NCBI GenBank assembly: GCA_041398825.1
Contig: JAWKTX010000006.1
Coordinates: 124,001-188,000, forward strand
From: Planctomycetaceae bacterium
GTDB lineage: Bacteria > Planctomycetota > Planctomycetia > Planctomycetales > Planctomycetaceae
Direction: 5' to 3'
Length of the DNA: 64,000 bases
Shown here: piece after piece, positions 27,632-36,837 of the stretch
Layout: each line of letters starts with the position of its first letter
How positions within the stretch are numbered: the stretch's first letter is position 1
The notes under the pieces: model-generated
Told to the model about the DNA's origin: nothing
The model's database searches: none
Seen by the model: the letters and a program-made list of their open reading frames with translations, nothing else
Translations under genes and position numbers: made by a program

Positions 27632-29494
27632 ATGTCTACCGCTCTTGATCCCGCTACGGATGAAACCGTGTCATCAACTGAACGCCGCCCCGATATCCGC
27701 AACATCGCAATTATTGCCCACGTTGACCATGGCAAAACGTCGCTTGTTGACTGCCTGATCAAACAAAGCGGTGCCTTCCGCGACAACCAGAATGTCGGCA
27801 CCTGCATTCTGGACAGCAACGATCAGGAACGGGAACGAGGCATTACGATTCTGGCCAAGAACATCGCGATGATGTACCAGGGTGTCAGAGTCAACATCAT
27901 CGACACTCCCGGGCACGCAGACTTTGGAGGCGAAGTTGAACGCGTCCTGAAAATGGCAGACGGAGCTCTGCTGCTTGTCGACGCCTTCGAAGGGCCTCGA
28001 CCGCAAACACGTTTCGTTCTGCAGAAAGCTCTGGAATGCGGTTTGTCGCTGATGGTGGTGATCAACAAGATCGACCGACCAAACTGCCGACCCGACGAAG
28101 TTCTGTCCCACACTTTCGACCTGCTGGTTGAACTTGGCGCTGACGACAAGACCCTTGATTTTCCATACATCTTCACCAGTGCCATCAACGGATACGCAAC
28201 ACACGATCCTACAACGCCCGGCGAAGATATCCGCCCGTTGCTGGACATGGTGCTGGAACGTATCCCCGGCCCGGTTGTGCGTCCGGCGGACCCTCTGCAG
28301 ATGATGGTCACTTCGCTGGAATGGTCCAAGTACGTCGGTCGAATTGCGACCGGGCGCATTGCTGCCGGCAAGCTGAAGACCGGTCAGCAAATCGCTCTCA
28401 TGCGTGCTGATGGCAAGAAGGAGATGGCGAAAGTCGATCAGGTCCAGTTGTTCAGCAACCTCGGACGTGTCGATGCCGAAGAAGCCCAGGCGGGCGATAT
28501 CGTTGCTGTGGTTGGTCTGCCCGACCCGGAAATCGGTGACACAATCGCCGATCCGGCGAATCCCGTGGCACTACAGCGCATCGCGGTCGATGAACCCACC
28601 CTTTCGATGAAGTTTACCATCAACAGTTCACCACTCGCCGGCCAGCATGGCAAGTTTGTGACGAGTCGTAATCTGCGTGACCGACTCTTCCGCGAACTCC
28701 AGTCCAACGTGGCGCTGCGAGTTGAAGAAACGGGCGATAAAGATTCGTTCAAGGTTTCCGGTCGAGGCATCCTGCATCTTGCCGTACTGATCGAATCCAT
28801 GCGACGAGAGGGTTACGAACTGTCTGTCGGTAAACCTGAAGTCATCATCAAGGAAATCGATGGCAAGAAGTGTGAACCATACGAACACCTGGTGGTCGAT
28901 GTGCCGTCAACTGATGTTGGTCCCGTGATGGAACTGGTTGGTGCCCGCCGTGGACAAGCCACGGAAATGACAACATCCGACACCGGCATGACCCACCTGG
29001 AATTTGCCATTCCGGCACGTGGCCTGATTGGCATGCGAACTCGAATGCTGAATGCCACCAAAGGTGAAGCAATTATGCATCATCGATTCCAGGCCTATCG
29101 TCCGATGGAAGGTGACATCGCCACTCGACAAAATGGTGTGCTGATCTCGCAGGAATCCGGAAAATCAGTTGGCTACGCTCTTTGGAAACTTCAGGAACGT
29201 GCTGAATTGTTCATCGGGCCAGGCGAAGATGTGTACGAAGGCATGATCATCGGCGAAAACGCTCGCGACAATGACATGACTGTCAATCCGATTCGAGAAA
29301 AGAAGCTGACGAATATTCGCTCCTCGGGAGCTGACGACGCCATTCTGCTTCGTCCACCACGCGACATTACGCTGGAACTTGCCCTCGAATACATCGAAGC
29401 CGACGAGTACGTCGAAATCACGCCTAAGGTCATTCGCCTGCGAAAAGTGCACCTGACCGAAAACGAACGAAAGCGACTGAACCGGAACAAATAG
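27632..29494 (+). CDS. typA: Ribosome-associated translational GTPase TypA/BipA
   Basis: 620 residues from ATG 27632; a GTG four codons earlier (27620) is also possible. The GTPase domain has all signatures: G-H-V-D-H-G-K-T-S (P-loop), R-G-I-T-I (switch I), D-T-P-G-H-A-D-F and N-K-I-D. Domains II, III and V and the BipA-specific C-terminal domain follow (G-R-G-I-L-H-L, R-G-L-I-G-M-R-T, I-R-S-S-G-A-D-D-A). TypA binds the ribosome and aids large-subunit assembly and stress or cold adaptation. The length matches the family and the gene stands alone. Confidence 0.96.
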   Translation: MSTALDPATDETVSSTERRPDIRNIAIIAHVDHGKTSLVDCLIKQSGAFRDNQNVGTCILDSNDQERERGITILAKNIAMMYQGVRVNIIDTPGHADFGGEVERVLKMADGALLLVDAFEGPRPQTRFVLQKALECGLSLMVVINKIDRPNCRPDEVLSHTFDLLVELGADDKTLDFPYIFTSAINGYATHDPTTPGEDIRPLLDMVLERIPGPVVRPADPLQMMVTSLEWSKYVGRIATGRIAAGKLKTGQQIALMRADGKKEMAKVDQVQLFSNLGRVDAEEAQAGDIVAVVGLPDPEIGDTIADPANPVALQRIAVDEPTLSMKFTINSSPLAGQHGKFVTSRNLRDRLFRELQSNVALRVEETGDKDSFKVSGRGILHLAVLIESMRREGYELSVGKPEVIIKEIDGKKCEPYEHLVVDVPSTDVGPVMELVGARRGQATEMTTSDTGMTHLEFAIPARGLIGMRTRMLNATKGEAIMHHRFQAYRPMEGDIATRQNGVLISQESGKSVGYALWKLQERAELFIGPGEDVYEGMIIGENARDNDMTVNPIREKKLTNIRSSGADDAILLRPPRDITLELALEYIEADEYVEITPKVIRLRKVHLTENERKRLNRNK

Positions 29495-29555
29495 TCCGCT
29501 TTCCATCAACCGTTTAAGCTGACGATCGACATTCATTCGATTGATGCAATTCTCC

Positions 29556-29598
29556 AACAGTCCAGTCGTGCAGGCATAGTTTGCACAACTGGACTGTT
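29556..29598 (+). terminator. Long hairpin, probable typA terminator or structured RNA
   Basis: AACAGTCCAGT (29556-29566) pairs with ACTGGACTGTT (29588-29598). Inside it GTGCA (29568-29572) pairs with TGCAC (29582-29586), leaving a 9-nt loop and one C/A mismatch. Only TTTGCA follows, not a full T-tract, so a non-classical terminator or processed RNA structure is possible. Confidence 0.5.
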
Positions 29599-29620
29599 TG
29601 CACAATTAGACTGTTTGCAT
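29579..29620 (+). repeat. 17-bp tandem repeat, about 2.3 copies
   Basis: GTTTGCACAACTGGACT (29579-29595) is followed directly by GTTTGCACAATTAGACT (29596-29612) with two mismatches, then the first 7 bases again. The first unit forms the right arm of the hairpin at 29556-29598. Confidence 0.8.
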
Positions 29621-29836
29621 TCGTATATCACGTCGGACAACAGTACCGGATTTCAGACGCCACGATCAGTCGATTGCCAGCAAATGAAAGTCTGAGTCCG
29701 TTCTCGAATTGCGTTCCTCTGGTGGGTAGACTGTCGGAGAGTCGCAATACGAACTCTTGTTCGCAGGCTAAAACTGGTCCGGTACTTCGCCGGATTCGAA
29801 CAACACGACGCAAAAAAGCCACAAAACGGGCAGATA

Positions 29837-30772
29837 ATGACAGAATCAGGATATGACGATCGTGCGATCGATCAGGCAATTCTTCAGTCTCATCGCACGA
29901 AGAATTCAGTCACCAGTGCCTGTGCGATTGATTATGTGATCCATCGTCAGATTGTCACACAGCTCATTCGGAAGTCCGCTGAAACCACATCGGCGCCAGT
30001 TGAGTCGCGGACTTTGATGCTGCTCGGAGCCGGCAATTGTCTGGATGTCGATCTCAGGCTGCTGGGGCAAATGTTCACAGAGATCCATCTCGTAGATCTG
30101 GACGAGAATGCGGTCAACGCTGCTGCAGATCGCCACCCTCAATTGAAAGACAAGCTTCGAATTCACGCGCCTGTTGATATTGCATGGCCACTTTGTGACG
30201 CCGCGATGGTCCACGAAAAACCAGACTCTCAGGACACAGCATCCACGAAGAAACTCGCGTGGTTGCAGCAACTTCAGGAGACAGATGCGGTCCAGAGTCT
30301 CCCTAGGTGTGACGTCGTGGTCTCACTTTGCCTGTTCAGCCAGCTCGTTGATTCGCTCAGCCAAATACTTGGCCAGCGACACGAAGGCAAAGACGGAATC
30401 ACCAGGACAAGTATTGCTGATCCGCAGGCACTGGAATTGGCGGTGCAGGCACTGCGAAAAGGGCACCTTTCCCGCATGAAGACTCTGTGCCATTCCGCGG
30501 GGCAGATTCTCTTTGTTACGGATGTCGTCTCCTCATCCACATTGCCCGAACTGTCAACAACTCAGCAGTCAGAGTTACCGAACGTGTTGAAGCAGGCGTT
30601 TGCAAAAGGCAACTTCTTCACGGGATGTCACCCGGACCGAACTTCCAGTGACTTTGCGGAAATCGTTTGCAACGGTGATCGCACTCGAATGCAAATAACA
30701 GCACCGTGGATCTGGATGATGGGCTCGCGTCACTTTGCCTGCTACGCTTTGACAGGCAATATGCCAGAATGA
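29837..30772 (+). CDS. SAM-dependent methyltransferase-like protein
   Basis: 311 residues. The segment L-M-L-L-G-A-G-N-C-L-D-V-D-L near residue 57 resembles the SAM-binding glycine motif of Rossmann methyltransferases, followed by H-L-V-D-L-D-E-N-A-V with an acidic residue at the end of the second strand. C-D-V-V-V-S-L-C-L-F-S-Q would be the strand-4 region, and I-L-F-V-T-D-V-V strand 5. No substrate-specific motif is recognised. The gene stands alone between typA and the convergent SGNH hydrolase gene. Confidence 0.6.
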   Translation: MTESGYDDRAIDQAILQSHRTKNSVTSACAIDYVIHRQIVTQLIRKSAETTSAPVESRTLMLLGAGNCLDVDLRLLGQMFTEIHLVDLDENAVNAAADRHPQLKDKLRIHAPVDIAWPLCDAAMVHEKPDSQDTASTKKLAWLQQLQETDAVQSLPRCDVVVSLCLFSQLVDSLSQILGQRHEGKDGITRTSIADPQALELAVQALRKGHLSRMKTLCHSAGQILFVTDVVSSSTLPELSTTQQSELPNVLKQAFAKGNFFTGCHPDRTSSDFAEIVCNGDRTRMQITAPWIWMMGSRHFACYALTGNMPE

Positions 30773-30925
30773 TTCGCCGTCGGGCTTCACCGTCGGGAAT
30801 CATCGTGTTCCCTCTGGCAGACAGCGCTGGCTGTGAGCCGCAATATGCATCGTTCAAACAGGGGCTCGTGTTGGACTGTGTCGTCCCCGGATTCAGCACT
30901 GGTTGCTGCACCAATTTGATCAGAA

Positions 30926-31918
30926 TTAGTGGACGTCTGATTGCAGCTTTATGATTTCATCGGCCTTCTGCAGCAGATCGGCAGCCTGCATTCTTGCAAC
31001 GTCAATAGGAAGGCCTTCTTTCACTCCCGGACGCTGATGCCCCACATGAGAAAGCCAGGCATTATGCAACAGTGCGCCGCGGTGATTCATCACGCTCATC
31101 AGTTCAGTGGAAGGTCTGGGCTTCGATTTTAGTCCCCAGGCGGCCAGAACAGAGTCCGCCAGAACCTGGTGCCCGTCCGCATTCGGGTGAATACCATCCG
31201 GTGACATCGTGTATTTCGGGTCCTGCTGTCGCCTCTGCGTCAACGCGTTCAAAAAAGGAGTATGCACATCGATCACCATCTCGACATTCAGGGGCTCCTC
31301 GACAATCCAGCGCGCATACTCCTCCAGCACCGAATCGTAGTCTTCATACATCGCGAAATAAGAATATTTTGCCTGGCCGTCGGGTCGTAGTTTTCCGGAA
31401 TCTTCCAAAGGAACGGCATCAAACGGTGGAGGCGTAAGCAGCACGAGTTTTGCGCCGGCTGCGTGCACCTTTTCTATCAGACTTCTGACGCCAGCCTTGT
31501 AGGCATCAAAACGCGGCGTGGACAGCGGGTAATAAATCCCATCGTTCATACCGTAACAGGCAACGACGACATCCGGGGAAACCATTTCCAACGCACGTGC
31601 GAGTCGTTCGTGAACATTCGGACGCGGAAAAGGATGATCCGGCTCAGATAAACCACTGCATGTTTCGCTGCTCAAACCGATGTTGACGATTTCCGGCATC
31701 GGGTTGACATGCTGAAGACGCATCTGAGCCTCGATGCAATTCACAAAACCACCCGCATGAGTGATCGAATCGCCGAGGAACAGAATTCTTTTCGCCCGAA
31801 GGGGAAAGCTGACATCTTCGCCGCAGGCCTGACCGTGATTCAGGATCACTCCAGGACTAATTGAACATAGAAAAAGTAGCAGGGCTTTGAAGTGCCAACG
31901 GAAGAAATTCTGCTGCAT
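30926..31918 (-). CDS. Secreted SGNH/GDSL hydrolase
   Basis: 330 residues with an N-terminal signal peptide (L-L-L-F-L-C-S-I-S-P-G-V-I-L). The SGNH blocks are visible: block I F-L-G-D-S-I-T-H-A-G-G with the Ser nucleophile, the G of block II, block III Y-G-M-N-D-G, and block V D-G-I-H-P-N-A-D-G-H with the Asp/His pair. Such enzymes are esterases or acetylhydrolases; in planctomycetes many act on polysaccharide acetyl groups, but the substrate here is unknown. It is the last gene of a reverse-strand trio with the DUF1501 and PSCyt/PSD1 genes (64 nt gap to the former), so cotranscription is likely. Confidence 0.87.
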   Translation of the reverse strand: MQQNFFRWHFKALLLFLCSISPGVILNHGQACGEDVSFPLRAKRILFLGDSITHAGGFVNCIEAQMRLQHVNPMPEIVNIGLSSETCSGLSEPDHPFPRPNVHERLARALEMVSPDVVVACYGMNDGIYYPLSTPRFDAYKAGVRSLIEKVHAAGAKLVLLTPPPFDAVPLEDSGKLRPDGQAKYSYFAMYEDYDSVLEEYARWIVEEPLNVEMVIDVHTPFLNALTQRRQQDPKYTMSPDGIHPNADGHQVLADSVLAAWGLKSKPRPSTELMSVMNHRGALLHNAWLSHVGHQRPGVKEGLPIDVARMQAADLLQKADEIIKLQSDVH

Positions 31919-31982
31919 GATCGGCCTTAAGAGAATTCGTACCGGTATGAATCCCGGCGGAAGTGATCAGACTGGAAGAAGG

Positions 31983-33407
31983 TCAGGACAAGATCCCGTG
32001 AACAACTTCTCCGGGCTGTCCTTCGAGAAGGCTTCCGATCCCCGTCGCACGAGCGATGCTGAGCTGCTCGTTCGACAGCCCGAACAGATGCATCAGAGTT
32101 GCGTGGTAATCGTAGTGATTCACAACATCTGTCACGGCCTTGTGCCCCAGTTCATCGGTCTCACCATGGATACAGCCGCCTTTGATTCCTCCTCCGGCCA
32201 TCCACATACTGAATCCGTAGGTGTTATGATCTCGACCAATATTCTTCTCATTCTGGATCACCGGCAGTCGACCCATTTCGCCTCCCCAGTGCACGACAGT
32301 CGAGTCAAGCAAACCTCTCTGCTTGAGATCTTTAACTAAACCGGCTGAGGGCTTGTCTGTCTTCCTGCAAACCTTAGGAAGTGAATTTGCGATATTTCCG
32401 TGGTGATCCCAGGTTTGATTACCGGTATGGAGCTGCACGAATCGAACACCTCGCTCGACAAGCCTTCGTGCAATCAGGCACCTGCTTCCATAGTCTTTGG
32501 TGACGGGATCATCAATTCCATACATCGCATGGGTTGCCTTTGTCTCTTTCGTGATATCCATGGCTTCCGCAGCAGCAGACTGCATCCGTGCAGCCAGATC
32601 ATAACTCTGGATGCGTGCTTCCAGATCAAGCTCCCCCGGATGTGCCTCCAGATGGCGTCGATTAACGGACTCCAGATAGGCAAGCATCTTGTTCTGCGGA
32701 ACACCCGCAATCGCCGGAGGAGCATCGAGGTTGAGTATTCGTGGCTCCTGAGATCGCACCACCGTTCCCTGATAGATAGACGGAAGCCATCCGTTCTGCC
32801 AGTTTTCCACACCCAGGACAGGCAAACCCGTTGGATCGATCAGGACCATGAATGCAGGCAGATCCTGACATTCTGTTCCAAGTCCATATGACATCCAGGC
32901 GCCAAGTGAAGGACGACCTCGCAACTGGCGTCCGGTGTTCATCGCATTAATCGATTCGCCATGGTTATTGACCCCGGTGTGCATCGATCGAATCAAACAG
33001 ATATCGTCGGCAACATCCCCCAGGTGCGGCACCAGTTCGCTCAGTTGCATTCCGCATTGCCCATAGGCCCGGAATCTCCAGGGGCTGCCAAACAATTTGC
33101 TGCTGGCTTCTCCTGCATTGTCGTACTTTATGTCGCCGGTAAACGTCTGCAGATGCCGCTTGCTGAGCTCCGGCTTGGGATCGAACATATCGATGTGGCT
33201 GGGCCCTCCCTGCATAAACATCGAAATCATAGCCGTCGCGCGAGGCGTAGAAGTCGTTGATTTTGGCCGCAGATCAAAGACGTGCGGCTGCAGATTTGGC
33301 TTGGGCGGCGCAGCCGCGGCCACTCGATTCTGCAGCCAGGCAGCGGCAAGACCACTCAATCCGAACAGCGATTGAGATATCCAGTGGCGTCTGGTGAAAT
33401 GGGACAT
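31983..33407 (-). CDS. DUF1501 (sulfatase-fold) exported protein
   Basis: 474 residues with a Tat-like leader (T-R-R-H-W-I-S-Q-S-L-F-G-L-S-G) and a GAGG ribosome site 8 nt before the ATG. Family features include F-M-Q-G-G-P-S-H-I-D-M-F-D-P-K-P near residue 64, H-T-G-N-Q-T-W-D-H-H-G-N and H-W-G-G-E-M-G-R-L-P in the second half, all potential metal ligands of the alkaline-phosphatase-like fold. DUF1501 proteins are greatly expanded in planctomycetes and nearly always paired with a PSCyt/DUF1549/DUF1553 gene, as here (24 nt apart). A role in breaking down sulfated or otherwise complex polysaccharide is commonly supposed but unproven. Confidence 0.93.
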   Translation of the reverse strand: MSHFTRRHWISQSLFGLSGLAAAWLQNRVAAAAPPKPNLQPHVFDLRPKSTTSTPRATAMISMFMQGGPSHIDMFDPKPELSKRHLQTFTGDIKYDNAGEASSKLFGSPWRFRAYGQCGMQLSELVPHLGDVADDICLIRSMHTGVNNHGESINAMNTGRQLRGRPSLGAWMSYGLGTECQDLPAFMVLIDPTGLPVLGVENWQNGWLPSIYQGTVVRSQEPRILNLDAPPAIAGVPQNKMLAYLESVNRRHLEAHPGELDLEARIQSYDLAARMQSAAAEAMDITKETKATHAMYGIDDPVTKDYGSRCLIARRLVERGVRFVQLHTGNQTWDHHGNIANSLPKVCRKTDKPSAGLVKDLKQRGLLDSTVVHWGGEMGRLPVIQNEKNIGRDHNTYGFSMWMAGGGIKGGCIHGETDELGHKAVTDVVNHYDYHATLMHLFGLSNEQLSIARATGIGSLLEGQPGEVVHGILS

Positions 33408-33431
33408 CGCATCTTGCCTCAGTGAATCAGT

Positions 33432-36113
33432 TTAGTCGACGTAAAGAAAGCCATTCGAACTCATCAGCGAATGACACAGATAAGCCAATGCCAGGCGATT
33501 TGTGTCCTGCGATCCTGCGTCCACAGGAGCAACAACCGATCCATCCCCGGTGACCAGATTCGCGTCTTCCGGGGATTGGAAGGATTGTACAAATGCAACA
33601 GCATCATCGACTTCCTGGTCAGATGGCGCATGACTGAAGAGCAACTGCCACGCAAGAACCACCTGAGCACGAAGATCAGCGGGCGTTTCCGTGATCAGTC
33701 GTTCTGCCATTGCCTGCGACGACTGAACCACGAACGGGTTATTCATCATCATCAGCGCCTGTGAAGGCCCGGTGGATGAAGGTCTCAGCTCACAGTTTGG
33801 TGTAACGATGGGCAGATCGAATGGCTCCAGAACCCCAAGCGGCATCGAGCGGCGTTGCTGGACGTAGATGCTGCGTCGGAATTCATCTTCGCCAAGTGAA
33901 CTCTTCTTGCCAGAAGGACGACCGGCAGAGTCTCGATTGTCGTTCATCAGGACGATCTGTCCGATTTCATCGGGACTCACCGGAATGGGAGGGCCATACA
34001 TCTTGTCCGATCGCAGTCCGCTGACACTCAGAAGTGCATCACGAACGATTTCAGATTCCAGCCGACGGACAGACATTCGACCGATCAGACGATTCTCAGG
34101 ATCCACAGCATCCAGCTCCGGCCGATGCACTGAGGACTGCTGCCAGGCGGCTGAATTCAGGACAAGACGATGGAAATGTTTCAGACTCCAGCCCTGCGTC
34201 ATGAAGTCGGCGGCCAGCCAGTCCAGTAATTCCGCGTGCGACGGCGGTTCACCCTTGATTCCAAAATCTGACGGAGTCCCGACGATCCCTCGGCCAAAAT
34301 GGTGAAGCCAGAATCGATTCACAAGAACGCGGGCGACCAGAGGATGTTGTCCACTGGTCAGATGACGCGCGTAGGCTAATCGACGACCTGTCGTTTCAAG
34401 AGACTCATCATTCACCGGAATCTGCGTTTCGCCTGAACAAAGGATGGTCAGCTCTGCAGGAACAACCTCTTCTCTCGGCTGCTGATGATCTCCCCGACTG
34501 AAAATGGTGGTGACAGGAACCTTGCCGGCAACTTCCGTCAGGCACATGACGAGATCTTCGGCAGGTCGCTTCTTTTGAACTTCAGCGGTTAAGTCATCCC
34601 ATTTCTTTTTGTGCCCATTCAGGCGATCTTTGAGATACAGATACACGGTACCGCGGTTCACATTCAGAAATGGATACTGCTTGATCAGGTTCTTATGCTG
34701 GTCGGTCCTCTTGTCGGCGGCTGTTTCCCGTGCTTCGCGGGCAACCGATTGAAGTTCTGCCGGCACTTTTTGAAGCTCACGTTCAAACGTGTCCGCAACA
34801 ATCTGATCCAGCTCTTCTGTTCTTTTCGCCGCAACGTCTTTCAGTTCTTTGTCGACTTCATCGGCTGCAGCACGTGTCTCTGCTGACCACATTGAAACCA
34901 ACCTTGCATTGGGAGATCGCCAGTTCTTCCAGTCATAGGCGGGTTCAAAGATGGCTCGCAGGCGATAGTAATCTGCCTGCGTAATTGGATCGTATCGATG
35001 TTCGTGACACTGTGCACAACCAACAGAAAGCCCAAGCAATGATGTCGACACGACCTTGATCGTCTCTGCCATGACATCATTACGAGCCACGTTCTGATCG
35101 ACACTGCCATCTGCCGTTCCATCAGGAATCATGCGAAGAAAACCGGTGGCGGTCAGACAGGCGGCCTGATCCGGAGCCAGATCTTTGTAGGGTGGCGTCA
35201 ACAATTCGTCCCCCGCCAGCTGCTCTACAATAAACTGATCCCACGGCTTATCTGCATTCAACGACTGAATGACATAGTCCCGATACTTGAATGCCCACTT
35301 CCTTTCCGGGTCCTTCTCCGTATATCCATCGCTGTCAGCATAACCAGCGACGTCCAGCCAGTGTCGCCCCCAGCGTTCGCCGTAATGCTCAGAAGCCAGC
35401 AGCCGATCAACAACTTCAGCCCAAGCATCCGGCGATTCCGAATTCACAAACTGAGCAACAACTTGCGGGGAGGGTGGCAGACCAATCAAGTCGAAGTACG
35501 CGCGGCGGATCAGAGTGGCTTTGTCAGCTGGCTCACTGAAACTCAACCCATGCGACTCCAGCTTTGCCAACAGGAACGCATCGATCGGATTACGTACCAG
35601 GTGCGAACCAGTGACATCAGGAACATTCGGCTGCGCAATCGGTTGAAATGACCAGTGGTTTCTTTCTTCTTCCAGCAGCAATGCCCCCGGTGATATCTGC
35701 TCCGGTTCTGATCGAGAAGTCTTAGCCCCGGCATCGATCCATCGAACAATCACAGCAAGCTCTTCCGGCGACACCTTTGCCTTGGAAGGCGGCATGTCCC
35801 CGGACGCAATCCGATCGTAAAGCAAACTGGAAGCGTGATCGCCCGCAACAATTGCAGGACCAGAATCCCCTCCCGACATCATCAGACGCACGAGCCGGGT
35901 ATCGAGGCTGCCCTTCAACTCTGCTTCTTCACCATGGCAATGCCAGCAGTGCTCTTTCAAAATTGGACGCACTTCCGTTTCGAACACCGGCGTCGGCTCC
36001 TGCGCTTCAGCATTGCCTGAAGCAGGCACCAGGGTCACCAGAAAACAAGCGAAAGAACGAAACGCGACGTGCAGCAAAGCTGAGTATCGATAGAGCGGCA
36101 TGGTTTGGACCAT
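33432..36113 (-). CDS. Planctomycete cytochrome C (PSCyt1), DUF1549 and DUF1553 (PSD1) protein
   Basis: 893 residues with a signal peptide (residues 1-37). PSCyt1 covers about 45-135, with the haem-binding C-W-H-C-H at 56-60 and the later M-P-P. DUF1549 (PSCyt2) spans about 170-380 and contains a second possible haem site in V-G-C-A-Q-C-H-E-H-R-Y-D-P. DUF1553 (PSD1) spans about 590-850 with R-V-L-V-N-R-F-W-L-H-H-F-G-R-G and R-R-L-E-S-E. It is paired with the DUF1501 gene as throughout the phylum, presumably forming a periplasmic redox or hydrolytic system of unknown substrate. It is the first gene of the reverse-strand trio. Confidence 0.94.
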   Translation of the reverse strand: MVQTMPLYRYSALLHVAFRSFACFLVTLVPASGNAEAQEPTPVFETEVRPILKEHCWHCHGEEAELKGSLDTRLVRLMMSGGDSGPAIVAGDHASSLLYDRIASGDMPPSKAKVSPEELAVIVRWIDAGAKTSRSEPEQISPGALLLEEERNHWSFQPIAQPNVPDVTGSHLVRNPIDAFLLAKLESHGLSFSEPADKATLIRRAYFDLIGLPPSPQVVAQFVNSESPDAWAEVVDRLLASEHYGERWGRHWLDVAGYADSDGYTEKDPERKWAFKYRDYVIQSLNADKPWDQFIVEQLAGDELLTPPYKDLAPDQAACLTATGFLRMIPDGTADGSVDQNVARNDVMAETIKVVSTSLLGLSVGCAQCHEHRYDPITQADYYRLRAIFEPAYDWKNWRSPNARLVSMWSAETRAAADEVDKELKDVAAKRTEELDQIVADTFERELQKVPAELQSVAREARETAADKRTDQHKNLIKQYPFLNVNRGTVYLYLKDRLNGHKKKWDDLTAEVQKKRPAEDLVMCLTEVAGKVPVTTIFSRGDHQQPREEVVPAELTILCSGETQIPVNDESLETTGRRLAYARHLTSGQHPLVARVLVNRFWLHHFGRGIVGTPSDFGIKGEPPSHAELLDWLAADFMTQGWSLKHFHRLVLNSAAWQQSSVHRPELDAVDPENRLIGRMSVRRLESEIVRDALLSVSGLRSDKMYGPPIPVSPDEIGQIVLMNDNRDSAGRPSGKKSSLGEDEFRRSIYVQQRRSMPLGVLEPFDLPIVTPNCELRPSSTGPSQALMMMNNPFVVQSSQAMAERLITETPADLRAQVVLAWQLLFSHAPSDQEVDDAVAFVQSFQSPEDANLVTGDGSVVAPVDAGSQDTNRLALAYLCHSLMSSNGFLYVD

Positions 36114-36837
36114 TTTGCGCTAGCGGCATTAAGATTGAGGCGGGACAATTCAGACCAGTGCCAGACAATCATTCACATCGTTCAGTTCCTGAACGATCGT
36201 CGAGTCAATTGAGCAGGCTTCAGGCTGAAGTGGAGGCAAGGGGATCCCTTGATTCAGGTGGGAGCGGCGCTCGCCGCTGACCATACTTTAGCCGATGTTC
36301 TGGGTTCAGCAACGACCAAAACCCGGATCAGCCCGACTCGAACCAGTTAATTTGCAATTATCGAAATCTCCTCAAAAAGCTGACTTGTGCCGAAATTCGC
36401 CAGACCTGCGTAATCGGCACACACACACCGTGAATGCCCTGTGGCCCGGCCCTCTGCTTCAACTGCGTTGTGACCAGGCGCAGGAATCGTCACAATGACG
36501 CTGATGGCGGGAGGCGCCTTCACATGGGATGATTGAACCTCAGGATATCCAGCGAAATGCTTCTCACCATCCGGGCTTAATGTGCGTAGATCTATAAACC
36601 GGAACATTGCTGCACCCTCGCGGGCTTTCCTTCTCAGGGATGATGCTCCGGATATGCAGATCCAGTTGTCAATGATGCTTTTTTTTCTGACGTGAATTCC
36701 GACCAACAATGTCAAGCGGGTTTCTGCAGGAGCGTGTGACAGGAAGTCCAGCCGCTCCTGTTGTATCCCCGGTCCGAACGGGACCACCGAACCGTAGACA
36801 CCCAGTTTGTTACCCAATGAGTTAAGCACCACTGGAC
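36114..36837. other. Intergenic gap, 724 bases
   Basis: Divergent genes flank this gap, so promoters for the PSCyt/PSD1 trio and for the second kinase should lie here. A perfect palindromic hairpin AGCGGCG-CT-CGCCGCT sits at 36263-36278. A minus-strand open frame of about 200 codons covers much of the gap and runs into the kinase gene; its codon use shows no bias and no family is recognised, so I do not call it a gene. Confidence 0.45.

Larger units (their letters stand above)
29495..29836. other. Intergenic gap downstream of typA
   Basis: These 342 bases hold a long interrupted hairpin (29556-29598) overlapping a short tandem repeat (29579-29620), both listed separately. Nothing else is seen. 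Confidence 0.5.

Noticed and set aside
27674..28390. Long minus-strand open frame inside typA
   Set aside because: Antisense shadow of the GTPase domain of typA.
29579..29620. Possible CRISPR array
   Set aside because: The 17-bp units are directly tandem with no spacers and only 2.3 copies. No CRISPR array was found anywhere in the window, although a Cas3-like domain is present.
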